DNA from: Heyndrickxia shackletonii
Lineage (GTDB): Bacteria > Bacillota > Bacilli > Bacillales > Bacillaceae_C
DNA length: 64,000 nucleotides
Assembly (NCBI RefSeq): GCF_001420715.1
Contig: NZ_LJJC01000004.1
Coordinates: 2,155,908-2,219,907, forward strand
Direction of reading: 5' to 3'
Part shown: one piece after another, positions 45,416-53,644 of the stretch
How the letters are laid out: each line of letters starts with the position of its first letter
Position numbering within the stretch: position 1 is the stretch's first letter
The notes under the pieces: generated by a model
What the model was told of the DNA's origin: nothing
Seen by the model: only the letters and a program-made list of their open reading frames with translations
Databases searched by the model: none
Program-made: the position numbers and the translations under genes

Positions 45416-46100
45416 TTTAATCGATGGAAAATGTGTTCGATTATTTCAAGGTGACTTTAATAAATCAACTGTTATGGGAAATGATCCTGAAATTCAATTG
45501 CAAAAATTTATCGAAGATGGTGCCGGATTAATCCATATTGTAGATTTAGATGGTGCGAGATTGGGTGCTCCTAAACAATTTGAATTGATAAGTAACTTAG
45601 CTAAAATTTCTTCTGTGCCCATTCAGGTTGGCGGTGGAATTCGATCTATAGAAACAATCGAAAAATATATTAAAGCGGGTGTATCACGACTCGTACTTGG
45701 TACAGCTGCAATGGAGGATGAAGCTTTCTTAAAAGGTGTTTTAAAGAATTTTAGCGACCAGGTTGCTGTTGGTATCGATGCTAAAAACGAAAAGGTTGCG
45801 ACTAGAGGTTGGGAAACCGTTGTCGATGTAAACTATATCGATTTTGCAAAAAACATAGAGGAATTAGGTGCGAAAACCATTATTTTTACCGATATTTCGC
45901 GAGATGGTACTTTAACTGGTCCCAATCTTGAACAGCTGCACCGTTTAAATGAAGCAGTTCAATGTCACATCATTGCTTCCGGTGGAATTCGAAATCAACA
46001 TGATTTAGAAGCTTTAGATGTAATTGGAGTGGCGGAGGCTATTGTCGGCAAAGCATTATATGATGGGATGATAAAGCTGTCGGGAGTTGTTTCAAGATGA
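45390..46100 (+). CDS. hisA: ProFAR isomerase HisA
   Basis: A 236-residue (beta/alpha)8 barrel that isomerises phosphoribosyl-formimino-AICAR-phosphate. It has [16 protein letters not shown] with catalytic Asp8, the phosphate loop QVGGGIRS, and [15 protein letters not shown] with the second catalytic Asp. It overlaps hisF by four bases. Confidence 0.96.
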   Translation: MTKVIPAIDLIDGKCVRLFQGDFNKSTVMGNDPEIQLQKFIEDGAGLIHIVDLDGARLGAPKQFELISNLAKISSVPIQVGGGIRSIETIEKYIKAGVSRLVLGTAAMEDEAFLKGVLKNFSDQVAVGIDAKNEKVATRGWETVVDVNYIDFAKNIEELGAKTIIFTDISRDGTLTGPNLEQLHRLNEAVQCHIIASGGIRNQHDLEALDVIGVAEAIVGKALYDGMIKLSGVVSR

Positions 46101-46855
46101 TTGCAAAAAGAATTATCCCATGTTTGGACGTAAAAGACGGCAAGGTTGTAAAGGGAACAAACTTCATTCACTTGCGGGAAATGGGTGACCCAGTTGAAAT
46201 GGCTACATACTACTCCGAAAACGGAGCAGATGAAATTATTTTTCTGGATATTTCTGCAACGAACGAAGGAAGAAAAACGGTTATAGAAATGGTAAAAAGA
46301 ACTGCAGAAAATATCTTTGTCCCTTTTACCGTTGGCGGTGGGGTAAGAACCATTGATGATGTGACACAGCTTTTAAAAGCCGGTGCAGATAAGGTAGGGA
46401 TTAATTCTGCAGCTGTACAGAATTCTACTCTTATAAAAGAAGCTGCTGACCGATTTGGTTCACAGTGTATTGTAGTCGCAATTGATGCGAAGAAATTTTC
46501 AAATGGATGGCATGTTATGACTCATGGCGGCCGTAAAGACACAGGGATTGATGCGGTCGAATGGGCTAAAACAGTGGAGCAGCTTGGTGCAGGAGAAATT
46601 TTATTAACAAGTGTAGATTGTGATGGAGTGAAGGAAGGATTTGACATTCCCTTAACTAAAGCGATTATTTCCGAAGTAAGAATCCCAGTCATTGCATCCG
46701 GTGGCTGCGGAAAGAGGGAACATTTTCCAGATGTGTTTTTGGAAACAGATGCATCCGCAGCATTGGCTGCATCTATTTTTCACGAAGGCACCTATTCTAT
46801 CCAAGAAGTGAAACAAATCTGTCAAGAAAATGGAGTGAATATACGTGAAGCCTGA
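46097..46855 (+). CDS. hisF: Imidazole glycerol phosphate synthase, cyclase subunit HisF
   Basis: A 252-residue barrel paralogous to HisA that makes imidazoleglycerol phosphate and [20 protein letters not shown] holds the first catalytic Asp, [12 protein letters not shown] the phosphate loop, and [15 protein letters not shown] the second Asp region. Overlaps hisIE by 11 bases. Confidence 0.96.
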   Translation: MIAKRIIPCLDVKDGKVVKGTNFIHLREMGDPVEMATYYSENGADEIIFLDISATNEGRKTVIEMVKRTAENIFVPFTVGGGVRTIDDVTQLLKAGADKVGINSAAVQNSTLIKEAADRFGSQCIVVAIDAKKFSNGWHVMTHGGRKDTGIDAVEWAKTVEQLGAGEILLTSVDCDGVKEGFDIPLTKAIISEVRIPVIASGGCGKREHFPDVFLETDASAALAASIFHEGTYSIQEVKQICQENGVNIREA

Positions 46856-47495
46856 TTTTACGAAAGGATTAATACCTGCCATCATCGTGGAAGAAAAAAC
46901 GAATGAAGTTATCATGCTTGCATATATGAACGAAGAATCTTACAACAAGACGTTGGAAACAAATGAGACATGGTTTTACTCACGTTCGCGGGAATGCCTT
47001 TGGAATAAAGGGGCAACCTCTGGGCATAAACAAATGGTTAAGTCCATTACAATAGATTGTGATAACGATTCCCTATTAATTCGAGTAGACGCAAAAGGAC
47101 CTGCTTGTCATACAGGAGAAAAATCTTGTTTCTATCGGTCTATTAAATCGAATGAAGATACCTCTATTTCCGGAAACATTTTTCATCAGGTGATGGAGGA
47201 AATTGAAGACAGGAAAAAAGTAAAAGTGGAAAATTCTTATACCAATTATTTATATGATAAGGGTATTGATAAGATAGGAAAAAAAGTGATTGAAGAAGCA
47301 GGAGAAATCGTTATTGCTGCAAAAAATCAAAGCAAGGAAGAAGTTATCAATGAGTGCAGCGATCTCCTTTTTCATAGTTTTGTTCTGTTAGCGAATCAGA
47401 ATATTTCTCTTCACGATGTGGAAGAAGAGCTTGCAAAACGGTTTACGAAAAAGGGGAATAGTAAAGGGGATCGACAGGTTATTGAAAATTGGTAG
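46845..47495 (+). CDS. hisIE: Bifunctional phosphoribosyl-AMP cyclohydrolase/phosphoribosyl-ATP pyrophosphatase
   Basis: A 216-residue fusion. HisI covers about residues 1-110, with [19 protein letters not shown] and the metal cysteines in DCDND...[11 protein letters not shown]. HisE covers about 115-205, with the helical pyrophosphatase motif [16 protein letters not shown] and [15 protein letters not shown]. It starts at GTG 46845 inside hisF and ends the operon. hisC and histidinol phosphatase are absent here, as in B. subtilis where they lie elsewhere. Confidence 0.95.
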   Translation: MKPDFTKGLIPAIIVEEKTNEVIMLAYMNEESYNKTLETNETWFYSRSRECLWNKGATSGHKQMVKSITIDCDNDSLLIRVDAKGPACHTGEKSCFYRSIKSNEDTSISGNIFHQVMEEIEDRKKVKVENSYTNYLYDKGIDKIGKKVIEEAGEIVIAAKNQSKEEVINECSDLLFHSFVLLANQNISLHDVEEELAKRFTKKGNSKGDRQVIENW

Positions 47496-47512
47496 TTCTT
47501 TATATAGATTTG

Positions 47513-47554
47513 CAACACGACCTGAAAGTAATTTTTTTCTTTCAGGTCGTGTTG
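47513..47554. terminator. Long inverted repeat after hisIE
   Basis: CAACACGACCTGAAAG (47513-47528) and CTTTCAGGTCGTGTTG (47539-47554): a perfect 16-bp stem with a T-rich 10-base loop. No T-run follows on plus, so termination may be atypical. Confidence 0.65.
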
Positions 47555-47575
47555 AGGTTTAAGTGAGAAAATTAA

Positions 47576-47618
47576 TGAAAGACACTGAGTCACTTTGTTT
47601 AATTCGGATTGTCTTTCA
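47576..47618. repeat. Second inverted repeat downstream of the his operon
   Basis: TGAAAGACA (47576-47584) and TGTCTTTCA (47610-47618), perfect 9-bp arms with 25 bases between. Confidence 0.5.
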
Positions 47619-47680
47619 AATGGTTAATGAAGAACATTTAATTACTATTTTTAGCCTAGAATGTCCTTCAAAATTCTCTC

Positions 47681-48463
47681 CTACTTTTCTTGATAAGATT
47701 CCTCAATATCCTGTGCGAATAATGCAGCTTTTAAATACCGTTTTGCAAGCATTTGATAATAGGCTGTGTACACAGATAAAGTTGCGATTACAATAATATT
47801 CTTGATTGCTTCACGTTGATTATGATGGATATTATGATATCCTGCCACAATGTTCTCCGCTTTCCCCTCGATGATCTTCTCCATTGTTGTTACCGTATGT
47901 ATATTTAACTCTTTTTCATTTAATTGTATGCCGCTCATGTTCAATTCATCGAATAAGATGGAATAGGTTGCATACAAGTGAATAGGATTTATGAGATCAT
48001 CCTCGTTATCTTCAGGATCATTAATAATTAGTTTTAATAAGCGGCGAATTGATTCAAAATCAAGAGAGGATTTAAGATCTTCTACTAAAAACAACAATGC
48101 TGTTTGCTCTAAAGAGTATTTTTTTCCTTTTTGTGGAGCAACAATCATTTCTTTTATATCACGCTTTACCCAATTTTGAACGGCTGTCGAGGAAAAACTT
48201 GTATTTTCGATTTGATTGCCTAGTGCGACAATTTCATTTAATGATAACCCGATATCGATCTGATTTTCTTTTAATATTTTATCAAAAATTGGTGGCAAGT
48301 AAGTGGAAACAAGTGTGTTAACGGTTCCTCCATCATTTACAGAATTTTTCTTAGATCTAATCCAGCCTTCCTGTAAAATTTTTAAAGGCTTTTTTTCATT
48401 CCAGCCTTTTAAGCAAAGTAAAAGTTCTGCCATTTCTTTTCTTGTAAGGTGAAAAGTATCCAT
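47681..48463 (-). CDS. DUF1836 family predicted regulator
   Basis: A 260-residue protein. Residues 60-165 carry the DUF1836 pattern: LSLNEIVALGNQIENTSFSSTAVQNWVKRDIKEMI, then PQKGKKYSLEQTALLFLVEDLK. This looks like a winged MerR-type helix-turn-helix, with LGNQIENTSFSSTAVQNW as recognition region. The C-terminal half is helical and may bind a ligand or partner. It is divergent from the membrane protein/yxcD pair, with paired dyads at both promoters, so it is the likely local repressor. Its target and signal are unknown. Confidence 0.8.
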   Translation of the reverse strand: MDTFHLTRKEMAELLLCLKGWNEKKPLKILQEGWIRSKKNSVNDGGTVNTLVSTYLPPIFDKILKENQIDIGLSLNEIVALGNQIENTSFSSTAVQNWVKRDIKEMIVAPQKGKKYSLEQTALLFLVEDLKSSLDFESIRRLLKLIINDPEDNEDDLINPIHLYATYSILFDELNMSGIQLNEKELNIHTVTTMEKIIEGKAENIVAGYHNIHHNQREAIKNIIVIATLSVYTAYYQMLAKRYLKAALFAQDIEESYQEK

Positions 48464-48481
48464 TTGTTATCTCCAGTTCAG

Positions 48482-48499
48482 TAAGTTCTTATGAACTTA
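48482..48499. promoter_or_regulatory. Operator-like dyad O1 at the DUF1836 promoter
   Basis: TAAGTTC TTAT GAACTTA, a perfect 7-bp dyad with 4-base centre. It directly follows the -10 of the minus-strand promoter and covers its expected start point. The following TCTTATGAT is also shared with O2. Confidence 0.7.
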
Positions 48500-48527
48500 T
48501 CTTATGATTTATGGTGAAAAAAGTCAA
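48499..48527 (-). promoter_or_regulatory. SigmaA-type promoter of the DUF1836 gene
   Basis: Minus strand -35 TTGACT, 17-base spacer, -10 TAAGAT (48504-48499). Confidence 0.65.
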
Positions 48528-48554
48528 TTACAGAAAGGAACAAAGAAATTCTAC

Positions 48555-48583
48555 TTGATTTTTAACTAAAAAGTTCATATAAT
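48555..48583 (+). promoter_or_regulatory. SigmaA-type promoter of the membrane protein/yxcD pair
   Basis: -35 TTGATT (48555-48560), 17-base spacer, -10 TATAAT (48578-48583). Confidence 0.75.
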
Positions 48584-48600
48584 AAGTTCATAGGAACTAT
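48583..48600. promoter_or_regulatory. Operator-like dyad O2 at the divergent promoter
   Basis: TAAGTTC ATAG GAACTAT, followed by TCTTATGAT. Over 27 bases (48583-48609) it matches O1 (48482-48508) at 23 positions and also directly follows a -10 element. Confidence 0.7.
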
Positions 48601-48650
48601 TCTTATGATAGATTTCTATCTGAGTGATGAATTAAAGGAGAAGAATGTAA

Positions 48651-49076
48651 ATGTTAAAAAAATTGATCGCAATTGTAACAGCCTTCACTTTTGTCTTTAC
48701 GATTTTAGGATTAGGCTTTTCACATGATGCTTCAGCGAAAGGATATCGATCCATAAAGAGATCCTATACACCGCCGACACATCAATATCAAAAGCCAAAC
48801 AATAGCCAAAGTAATTCGTATAACTCCACAACTAAAAATAATAATACAAAATCCTTTTTCTCGAATAAGTCCTACTCAAATGGCAGCAAGGGAAGCTTCG
48901 TGAAAGGAATGCTATTAGGTGGATTAGGCGGATTTTTAATGGGTCACATGTTCGGCTCAACATTTGGAGCTTTGGGTTCAGTCCTAGCACCAGTATTAAA
49001 TATCATCTTCTTTATATTAATTTTGATGGTAATCTGGAGAGTATTTAAATTTTTGATAAGACCAAGAAGGTACTAG
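48651..49076 (+). CDS. Secreted or membrane protein with glycine-rich hinge
   Basis: A 141-residue protein. A signal peptide (cleavage near ASA at 32) is followed by an Asn/Ser/Tyr-rich disordered region (residues 35-80). A glycine-rich hydrophobic stretch (GMLLGGLGGFLMGHMFGSTFG) and a second span (LNIIFFILILMVIWRVF) lead to a basic end. The Gly-rich hinge recalls the N-termini of Tim44-like bacterial membrane proteins, but the Tim44 domain itself is missing. AAAGGAGAAG precedes the ATG. yxcD follows after four bases. It is probably under DUF1836 control. Confidence 0.75.
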   Translation: MLKKLIAIVTAFTFVFTILGLGFSHDASAKGYRSIKRSYTPPTHQYQKPNNSQSNSYNSTTKNNNTKSFFSNKSYSNGSKGSFVKGMLLGGLGGFLMGHMFGSTFGALGSVLAPVLNIIFFILILMVIWRVFKFLIRPRRY

Positions 49077-49079
49077 TTT

Positions 49080-49370
49080 ATGGAAATAATAAAAATAGAT
49101 GAACAAGAAATTGTCAACGCGGTATGTGTGTATATGGCAAATAAGAACGGGATATCCCCTGAATCTGTTTATGTTGAATTACTATTTGATGATGACGAAG
49201 GATATTCTGCTGAATTAGAAGTAAATAACCGAAAGGAAATAATTTCGGAAGCTAAATTGGTAGAAGCATTAAGAAATTGGATGGACCTAGAATATAATAT
49301 GGATCCCTTTTCTGTAGGTGTACAATTTGATTTGCATGAAGGGGAAGGCATCGTAGCCTATATTAGTTAG
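49080..49370 (+). CDS. yxcD: YxcD family protein (DUF2653)
   Basis: A 96-residue acidic protein: IDEQEIVNAVCVYMANKNGISPESVYVEL, then EGYSAELEVNNRKEI, ending DLHEGEGIVAYIS. This is the YxcD/DUF2653 family, of unknown function. It starts three bases after the membrane protein's stop with no separate promoter, so the two act as a pair. A strong terminator overlaps the region after the stop. Confidence 0.8.
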   Translation: MEIIKIDEQEIVNAVCVYMANKNGISPESVYVELLFDDDEGYSAELEVNNRKEIISEAKLVEALRNWMDLEYNMDPFSVGVQFDLHEGEGIVAYIS

Positions 49371-49372
49371 TG

Positions 49373-49403
49373 AACAAGCCGGATAACTCCGGCTTGTTTT
49401 TTT
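49373..49403 (+). terminator. Terminator after yxcD
   Basis: AACAAGCCGGA (49373-49383) and TCCGGCTTGTT (49388-49398), then T-run. Confidence 0.9.
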
Positions 49404-49471
49404 TGGTTCTGTCCCAGATTGTTAGAAAGGGTGATTAAATTGTAACAAAAGTAATAATATTTAAAATAAAC

Positions 49472-49501
49472 TTGCAATGATGAAATAAATTGTAATAAAA
49501 T
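49472..49501 (+). promoter_or_regulatory. Promoter A of the hybrid ABC transporter locus
   Basis: -35 TTGCAA (49472-49477), 18-base spacer, -10 TAAAAT (49496-49501). The flanks resemble promoter B (55502-55531) over about 70 bases. Confidence 0.6.
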
Positions 49502-49707
49502 GGTCATATTAGGAATTTTATATAAAAGTAGGAGGTGAGTCACATAATCGAATAAATTTATTATCGGTTATAAAAAGCTCCTTAGAAATAGTCCTCAATA
49601 GTAAACCACATCAATCATTCTATAAAAAAATTTTCCAATTAAACATATAATAGATACTACTCGAAAAATCATAAATTCAAAGATTTTTAAGGTGCAGGAG
49701 GTATACG

Positions 49708-52440
49708 ATGCTTCGTTTCATTTGGCAAAATTGGTGGCGCCATAAAGAACGCTTTATTTTACTAATAGTTGGTGCGTTAATCGTTAGTTCCGGTTTAAGT
49801 TATCTTGTCGGGCTCTCCCAGTCAAACAAAGGAACGGTGGAGCAAACATTAGCTAGACATTGGTCAGCTTCTTATGACATTGTAGTTCGACCGCCTGATT
49901 CCCGAAACACAACAGAAGTTAATCATTTACTAGAACCGAACTATTTAAGTGGAATAGCTGGGGGAATAAGTATTGATCAATATAAAAAGATAAAAGCCAT
50001 TGAAGGGGTTGATATAGCTGCCCCAATTGCAATGATCGGTTATTTACCCTTTAATATTGTATTATCAAAAAAAGCTATTGTGAAGGAAAACGGCTTATAC
50101 CGATTTGATGAGAAAACAACAACAAATATTGGTGTTAAGAAAATAGTACAGAAAACTCCACCCTCGTTTTTTCCTATTGGGACTTATAGTGCAGGACATA
50201 CTTATAGTCCAGGACAAAAGGTAGAAAAAGATATACCTGGGTTTGTTGAACATGAAGGGAAATTATGGCTTTTTACAACCGTTATGTTTGCTGGGATCGA
50301 TTTTGTACAAGAAGCGAAACTTGTAGGATTAGATAAAGCAATGGTTGAAAAAGGAAATAGTCGATACTTTGCCGCCATCGATACGGGAACCAGTGAATAT
50401 GAGAAGTTGTATAATCGTACAAGAGTCATTACAACTTTTCCGATGATCGTTAGTAATCAGCCTTGGGTCGATAAAAGTGTAACCTATACGATTCAAAAAC
50501 TTAATGTGCCTTTTAATACAAAAGAAGAAGCAAAAAATACCATGCAGAAAGTAATAAATTCAGACGGTAAATTATTAAATGAAATGCAAGTTGATGAGAA
50601 AAGTAAAAAATATACGTATACGTTTTCAAGTAAACAGGTTTATAAAACGATGATGAAGCAAATCGCAGGTATTGACATAGATACAGGGGAGGCGGAAATA
50701 GGAAATGCAAATAATGATATGACTGTCATAATCAATAAACCGAGTCCGCTTCACTATCAAAAAAGCAAGAGCCCATATAAAACAAAATGGCCGTATGCAT
50801 ACAATATAAAACTATTCAATGATCCGGATAATGGAAAAGAAATATTTCGTCCATATCTAACATATTCGAAGCAAAGTGAGATAAATTGGAAATCTCCGTG
50901 GGTTATTCCAAAGTGGGTAGGAACGTATGATCCTAGTAAATTGAATGTTCCACTGGATCCACTTACTGAACTTCCCATGGAAACCTATCGGCCGGCGTCT
51001 GCAAAACTTGTTCTATATCCTGATAAAAAACCAGTGAATCCACCAGAAAAAATTCTTCCTAGCGATGGTACAAATGATCTTTTGAGCCAGCCGCCATCCA
51101 TATTAACAACGATTGAAGCCGCAGAAAAAATTGTCGGAAAGAAGCCTATTTCAGCTATACGAATTAAAGTTGCAGGTGTAAAGTCTTTAAATAATACCAG
51201 TCAACAAAAGCTCGAAAGGATAGCAAAGGAAATTCATGAGAAAACAGGTTTAATTACTGATATCACATTAGGGTCATCACCACAAACAGTATTGACTCAC
51301 GTACCGGCAATTAATAACCAAAAAGAGCTGGGGTGGATGGAACAACCTTGGGTGAACATTGGGGCGGCATTTACGATTTATCATGAAACTCAAGTAGGTT
51401 TTTCAGGGATAATCGCTAGTGTGATGGCTGTCGCTGTTGTCTATGTTTTAGCTTCTGGCTTAGTAACTCTCTATGCAAGACGTAAAGAGTTCGCCGTATT
51501 ATTAGCAATTGGTTGGAGACCTAACCAAATTTCCAAGCTACTATTTTTAGAATCTACTATTATAGGAAGTTTTGTAGCAATTATTTCATGGCTAATCTTA
51601 GGGTGGCTGTTAGTGATGAAAGGGGAGGAGACCAGTTTCGTACGTTTTCTATTCTCTGGATTATTCGGTCTCGTTATTTATTGGCTCGGTGCGATTGGAC
51701 CAGCCTATTTAACACGCAGAATAAAACCATATGAGGCAATGAGAACTGGTGAAATTACTGCAGAAGCCCATCGCTTTATTCAATCCAGGGGCAGTTTTAC
51801 GATGGCTGTAAATCATTTTTTAGGACATTGGAAACGCTCCGTTTTATCAATAGTTGCCATGGCATTACCAACAGCCTTGCTTAGTTTATTTTTGTGTATC
51901 ACATTTAAATTGCAAGGGGTACTATATACTTCTTTACTAGGAGATTTCGTCGCAATGCAAGTAGGTCCATCCCATTATATTGCGATGGGAGTAGCTTTTG
52001 CGATTGCCATTTTAACAACTGCTGAATTGATGTGGCAAAACATCACTGAACGGAAACCTGAAATAGCACTATTAAGAGCAGTAGGTTGGCAAAACCATTG
52101 GATAAGAATTTTGATCTATTGGGAAGGTTTATTCAATGGTATCATTGCTGGAATTCTAGGTATAGGGCTAGCCTTTTTGATAATGTGGGGGATGTATAGA
52201 CAACTTCCTACCCAGAATCTAACTTTTCTACTTTTAACAGGAATTATCCCTGTCATAGCTGGATTCCTAGGAGCGTTTATTCCTGCTGAAAAAGCAGTAA
52301 GAATACAACCTGCACAGGGGATCATCCATTCACTTTCAAATAAGAGAAACACGGAGAGATGGTTTAAATGGTGCTTACTTATTTTATTGCTGCTTCTTTT
52401 AATAGGATTAACGATCGCAATCCTTCGCATGAATAAATAA
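49708..52440 (+). CDS. Large FtsX-like ABC transporter permease
   Basis: A 910-residue type VII (MacB/LolE/FtsX) permease. One N-terminal span (about residues 14-34) is followed by a huge outside domain of about 530 residues. A first FtsX module has three or so spans (about 570-680, VMAVAVVYVLASGLVTLYARRKEFAVLLAIGW). A second module (about 700-905) has LSIVAMALPTALLSLFL, NITERKPEIALLRAVGW and FLLLTGIIPVIAGFLGAFIPAEKAV. Both RKEFAVLLAIGW and RKPEIALLRAVGW are the typical ATPase-contact helices. Such permeases need a LolD/MacB-type ATPase; the only one nearby is the domain fused to the OppC-like permease two genes downstream. AGGAGGT precedes the ATG. Confidence 0.88.
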   Translation: MLRFIWQNWWRHKERFILLIVGALIVSSGLSYLVGLSQSNKGTVEQTLARHWSASYDIVVRPPDSRNTTEVNHLLEPNYLSGIAGGISIDQYKKIKAIEGVDIAAPIAMIGYLPFNIVLSKKAIVKENGLYRFDEKTTTNIGVKKIVQKTPPSFFPIGTYSAGHTYSPGQKVEKDIPGFVEHEGKLWLFTTVMFAGIDFVQEAKLVGLDKAMVEKGNSRYFAAIDTGTSEYEKLYNRTRVITTFPMIVSNQPWVDKSVTYTIQKLNVPFNTKEEAKNTMQKVINSDGKLLNEMQVDEKSKKYTYTFSSKQVYKTMMKQIAGIDIDTGEAEIGNANNDMTVIINKPSPLHYQKSKSPYKTKWPYAYNIKLFNDPDNGKEIFRPYLTYSKQSEINWKSPWVIPKWVGTYDPSKLNVPLDPLTELPMETYRPASAKLVLYPDKKPVNPPEKILPSDGTNDLLSQPPSILTTIEAAEKIVGKKPISAIRIKVAGVKSLNNTSQQKLERIAKEIHEKTGLITDITLGSSPQTVLTHVPAINNQKELGWMEQPWVNIGAAFTIYHETQVGFSGIIASVMAVAVVYVLASGLVTLYARRKEFAVLLAIGWRPNQISKLLFLESTIIGSFVAIISWLILGWLLVMKGEETSFVRFLFSGLFGLVIYWLGAIGPAYLTRRIKPYEAMRTGEITAEAHRFIQSRGSFTMAVNHFLGHWKRSVLSIVAMALPTALLSLFLCITFKLQGVLYTSLLGDFVAMQVGPSHYIAMGVAFAIAILTTAELMWQNITERKPEIALLRAVGWQNHWIRILIYWEGLFNGIIAGILGIGLAFLIMWGMYRQLPTQNLTFLLLTGIIPVIAGFLGAFIPAEKAVRIQPAQGIIHSLSNKRNTERWFKWCLLILLLLLLIGLTIAILRMNK

Positions 52441-52683
52441 GGGAGAAGAATTTGGTTCTTTTTAGCTACAGGTTTAATACCAGTTTTTGCGGGAGTATTG
52501 GGTGTTATATTTCTCGCTGAAAGGGCAGTTCATATCCAATCAGCCCAAGGAGTTTTATATTCGTTTTCCAATAAGAGAAGGACAGAAACTTGGTTTATGG
52601 TGCTTTTTGCTGCACTCTCTATGCTCCCTACTTACTGGTTTGGTTATGGTAACGATAGGTTTAATGTCATAATGATTGATTAG
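52441..52683 (+). pseudogene. Remnant of an FtsX-like permease C-terminus
   Basis: Directly after the TAA of the full permease, in the same frame, about 80 codons translate to a second copy of the permease end. FFLATGLIPVFAGVLGVIFLAERAVHIQ matches the intact LTGIIPVIAGFLGAFIPAEKAVRIQ, and SAQGVLYSFSNKRRTETWF matches PAQGIIHSLSNKRNTERWF. It has no start codon with a ribosome binding site and no upstream part. It is a decayed duplicate or the rest of a deleted second permease. The frame stays open to TAG at 52681-52683. Confidence 0.8.
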
Positions 52684-52696
52684 GGAGGAGGTAAAA

Positions 52697-53644
52697 ATGT
52701 TGAGACTAATGATTCGACTGCTAGGAAGTTTATTACTTTGGTGCTGCATCTCTATTATTCTCATATTAATAATATTATTTCCTAGAGATACAGGTACGTA
52801 TCGAGATGATAGTTATCGGGACGTCATGTATTATCAGTTTAAATGGGAAAATTATAAAGAAAATATTAAGAATTATTTGCATACTGTGGAGAAATATAAA
52901 GGTTTAGGCAAAACAGATCGGGATCAGCGTGTAGAAACGGAACTGAAGTTCTACTTCAAAAAAAGCATTATTATTTTGTTTCCGGCATTGTTGCTAAGTA
53001 TTGTTATGGGGATATGTAAAGGTATCCTGGATTATAAGTATCGTGGAAAAATCGGTCGCTTTTTTTGGAGAGGAGCGACATGGTTAGGGCAATCTGTGCC
53101 GGATTTCTTTCTCATTTTCTTAGTACAGACATTGCTGTTTATTGGAATGCGGCATGGATTGCCAAGAATTGATATGTACGGAGATGATAAGCTTTCCAAT
53201 GTTTTGCTTGCAATCTTTTTCTTAAGTATGTATCCAGCCTTTGTTATTGCAAGGTATACATGCCAGACGATGGAGGAAGAGGAGGAACAAGATTATATTA
53301 AAACAGCAAGAGCAAAAGGAGTACCGGAACGCGCAGTGCTATTGAGGCATATGCTTAGAAATTGTTTGCCTAAACTGCATCAGCATTTTATGGTCATCGT
53401 ATTAACGTTGCTTTCTGGAATGTTTGTTGTGGAACTTTTAACCTCTTATCATGGCATAGGTACACGATTGATAACAGCGATGCATATCAAATATACGATA
53501 ATGCCTGGCGAATCCCTGCCGATTGATACCTCTGCAGTAATCGGATTTAGTTTACTAATATTAGTGATGCTATTAATCGCCCAGTGGGTGGAACAAATAA
53601 TATCATACTTTCTTGATCCGAAGAGAAGGAGGTTTCGGCTATGA
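52697..53644 (+). CDS. OppB/DppB-type ABC permease, first copy
   Basis: A 315-residue permease with an N-terminal span, a roughly 70-residue charged outside loop (FPRDTG...RVETELKFYFKKS), and five more spans. The EAA cytoplasmic loop for ATPase contact is DYIKTARAKGVPERAVLLRHMLRN, and the GMFVVELLTSYHGIGTRLITA segment is typical of oligopeptide permeases. ATG 52697 follows AGGGAGGAGG. It overlaps the next gene by four bases. No oligopeptide-binding protein or OppD/F ATPase is nearby. The paralogue at 55.6 kb is highly similar throughout. Confidence 0.88.
   Translation: MLRLMIRLLGSLLLWCCISIILILIILFPRDTGTYRDDSYRDVMYYQFKWENYKENIKNYLHTVEKYKGLGKTDRDQRVETELKFYFKKSIIILFPALLLSIVMGICKGILDYKYRGKIGRFFWRGATWLGQSVPDFFLIFLVQTLLFIGMRHGLPRIDMYGDDKLSNVLLAIFFLSMYPAFVIARYTCQTMEEEEEQDYIKTARAKGVPERAVLLRHMLRNCLPKLHQHFMVIVLTLLSGMFVVELLTSYHGIGTRLITAMHIKYTIMPGESLPIDTSAVIGFSLLILVMLLIAQWVEQIISYFLDPKRRRFRL

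Larger units (their letters stand above)
49371..49707. other. Leader region of the hybrid ABC transporter operon
   Basis: It holds the yxcD terminator (49373-49403), a promoter (49472-49501), and a roughly 200-base leader. The leader has an orphan ribosome binding site AGGAGGTGA at 49530-49538 with no usable start codon after it. Confidence 0.6.

Noticed and set aside
47563-47796. 77-residue plus-strand ORF with GAGG upstream
   Set aside because: Most of it is antisense to the DUF1836 coding end, with no recognisable domain and no terminator.
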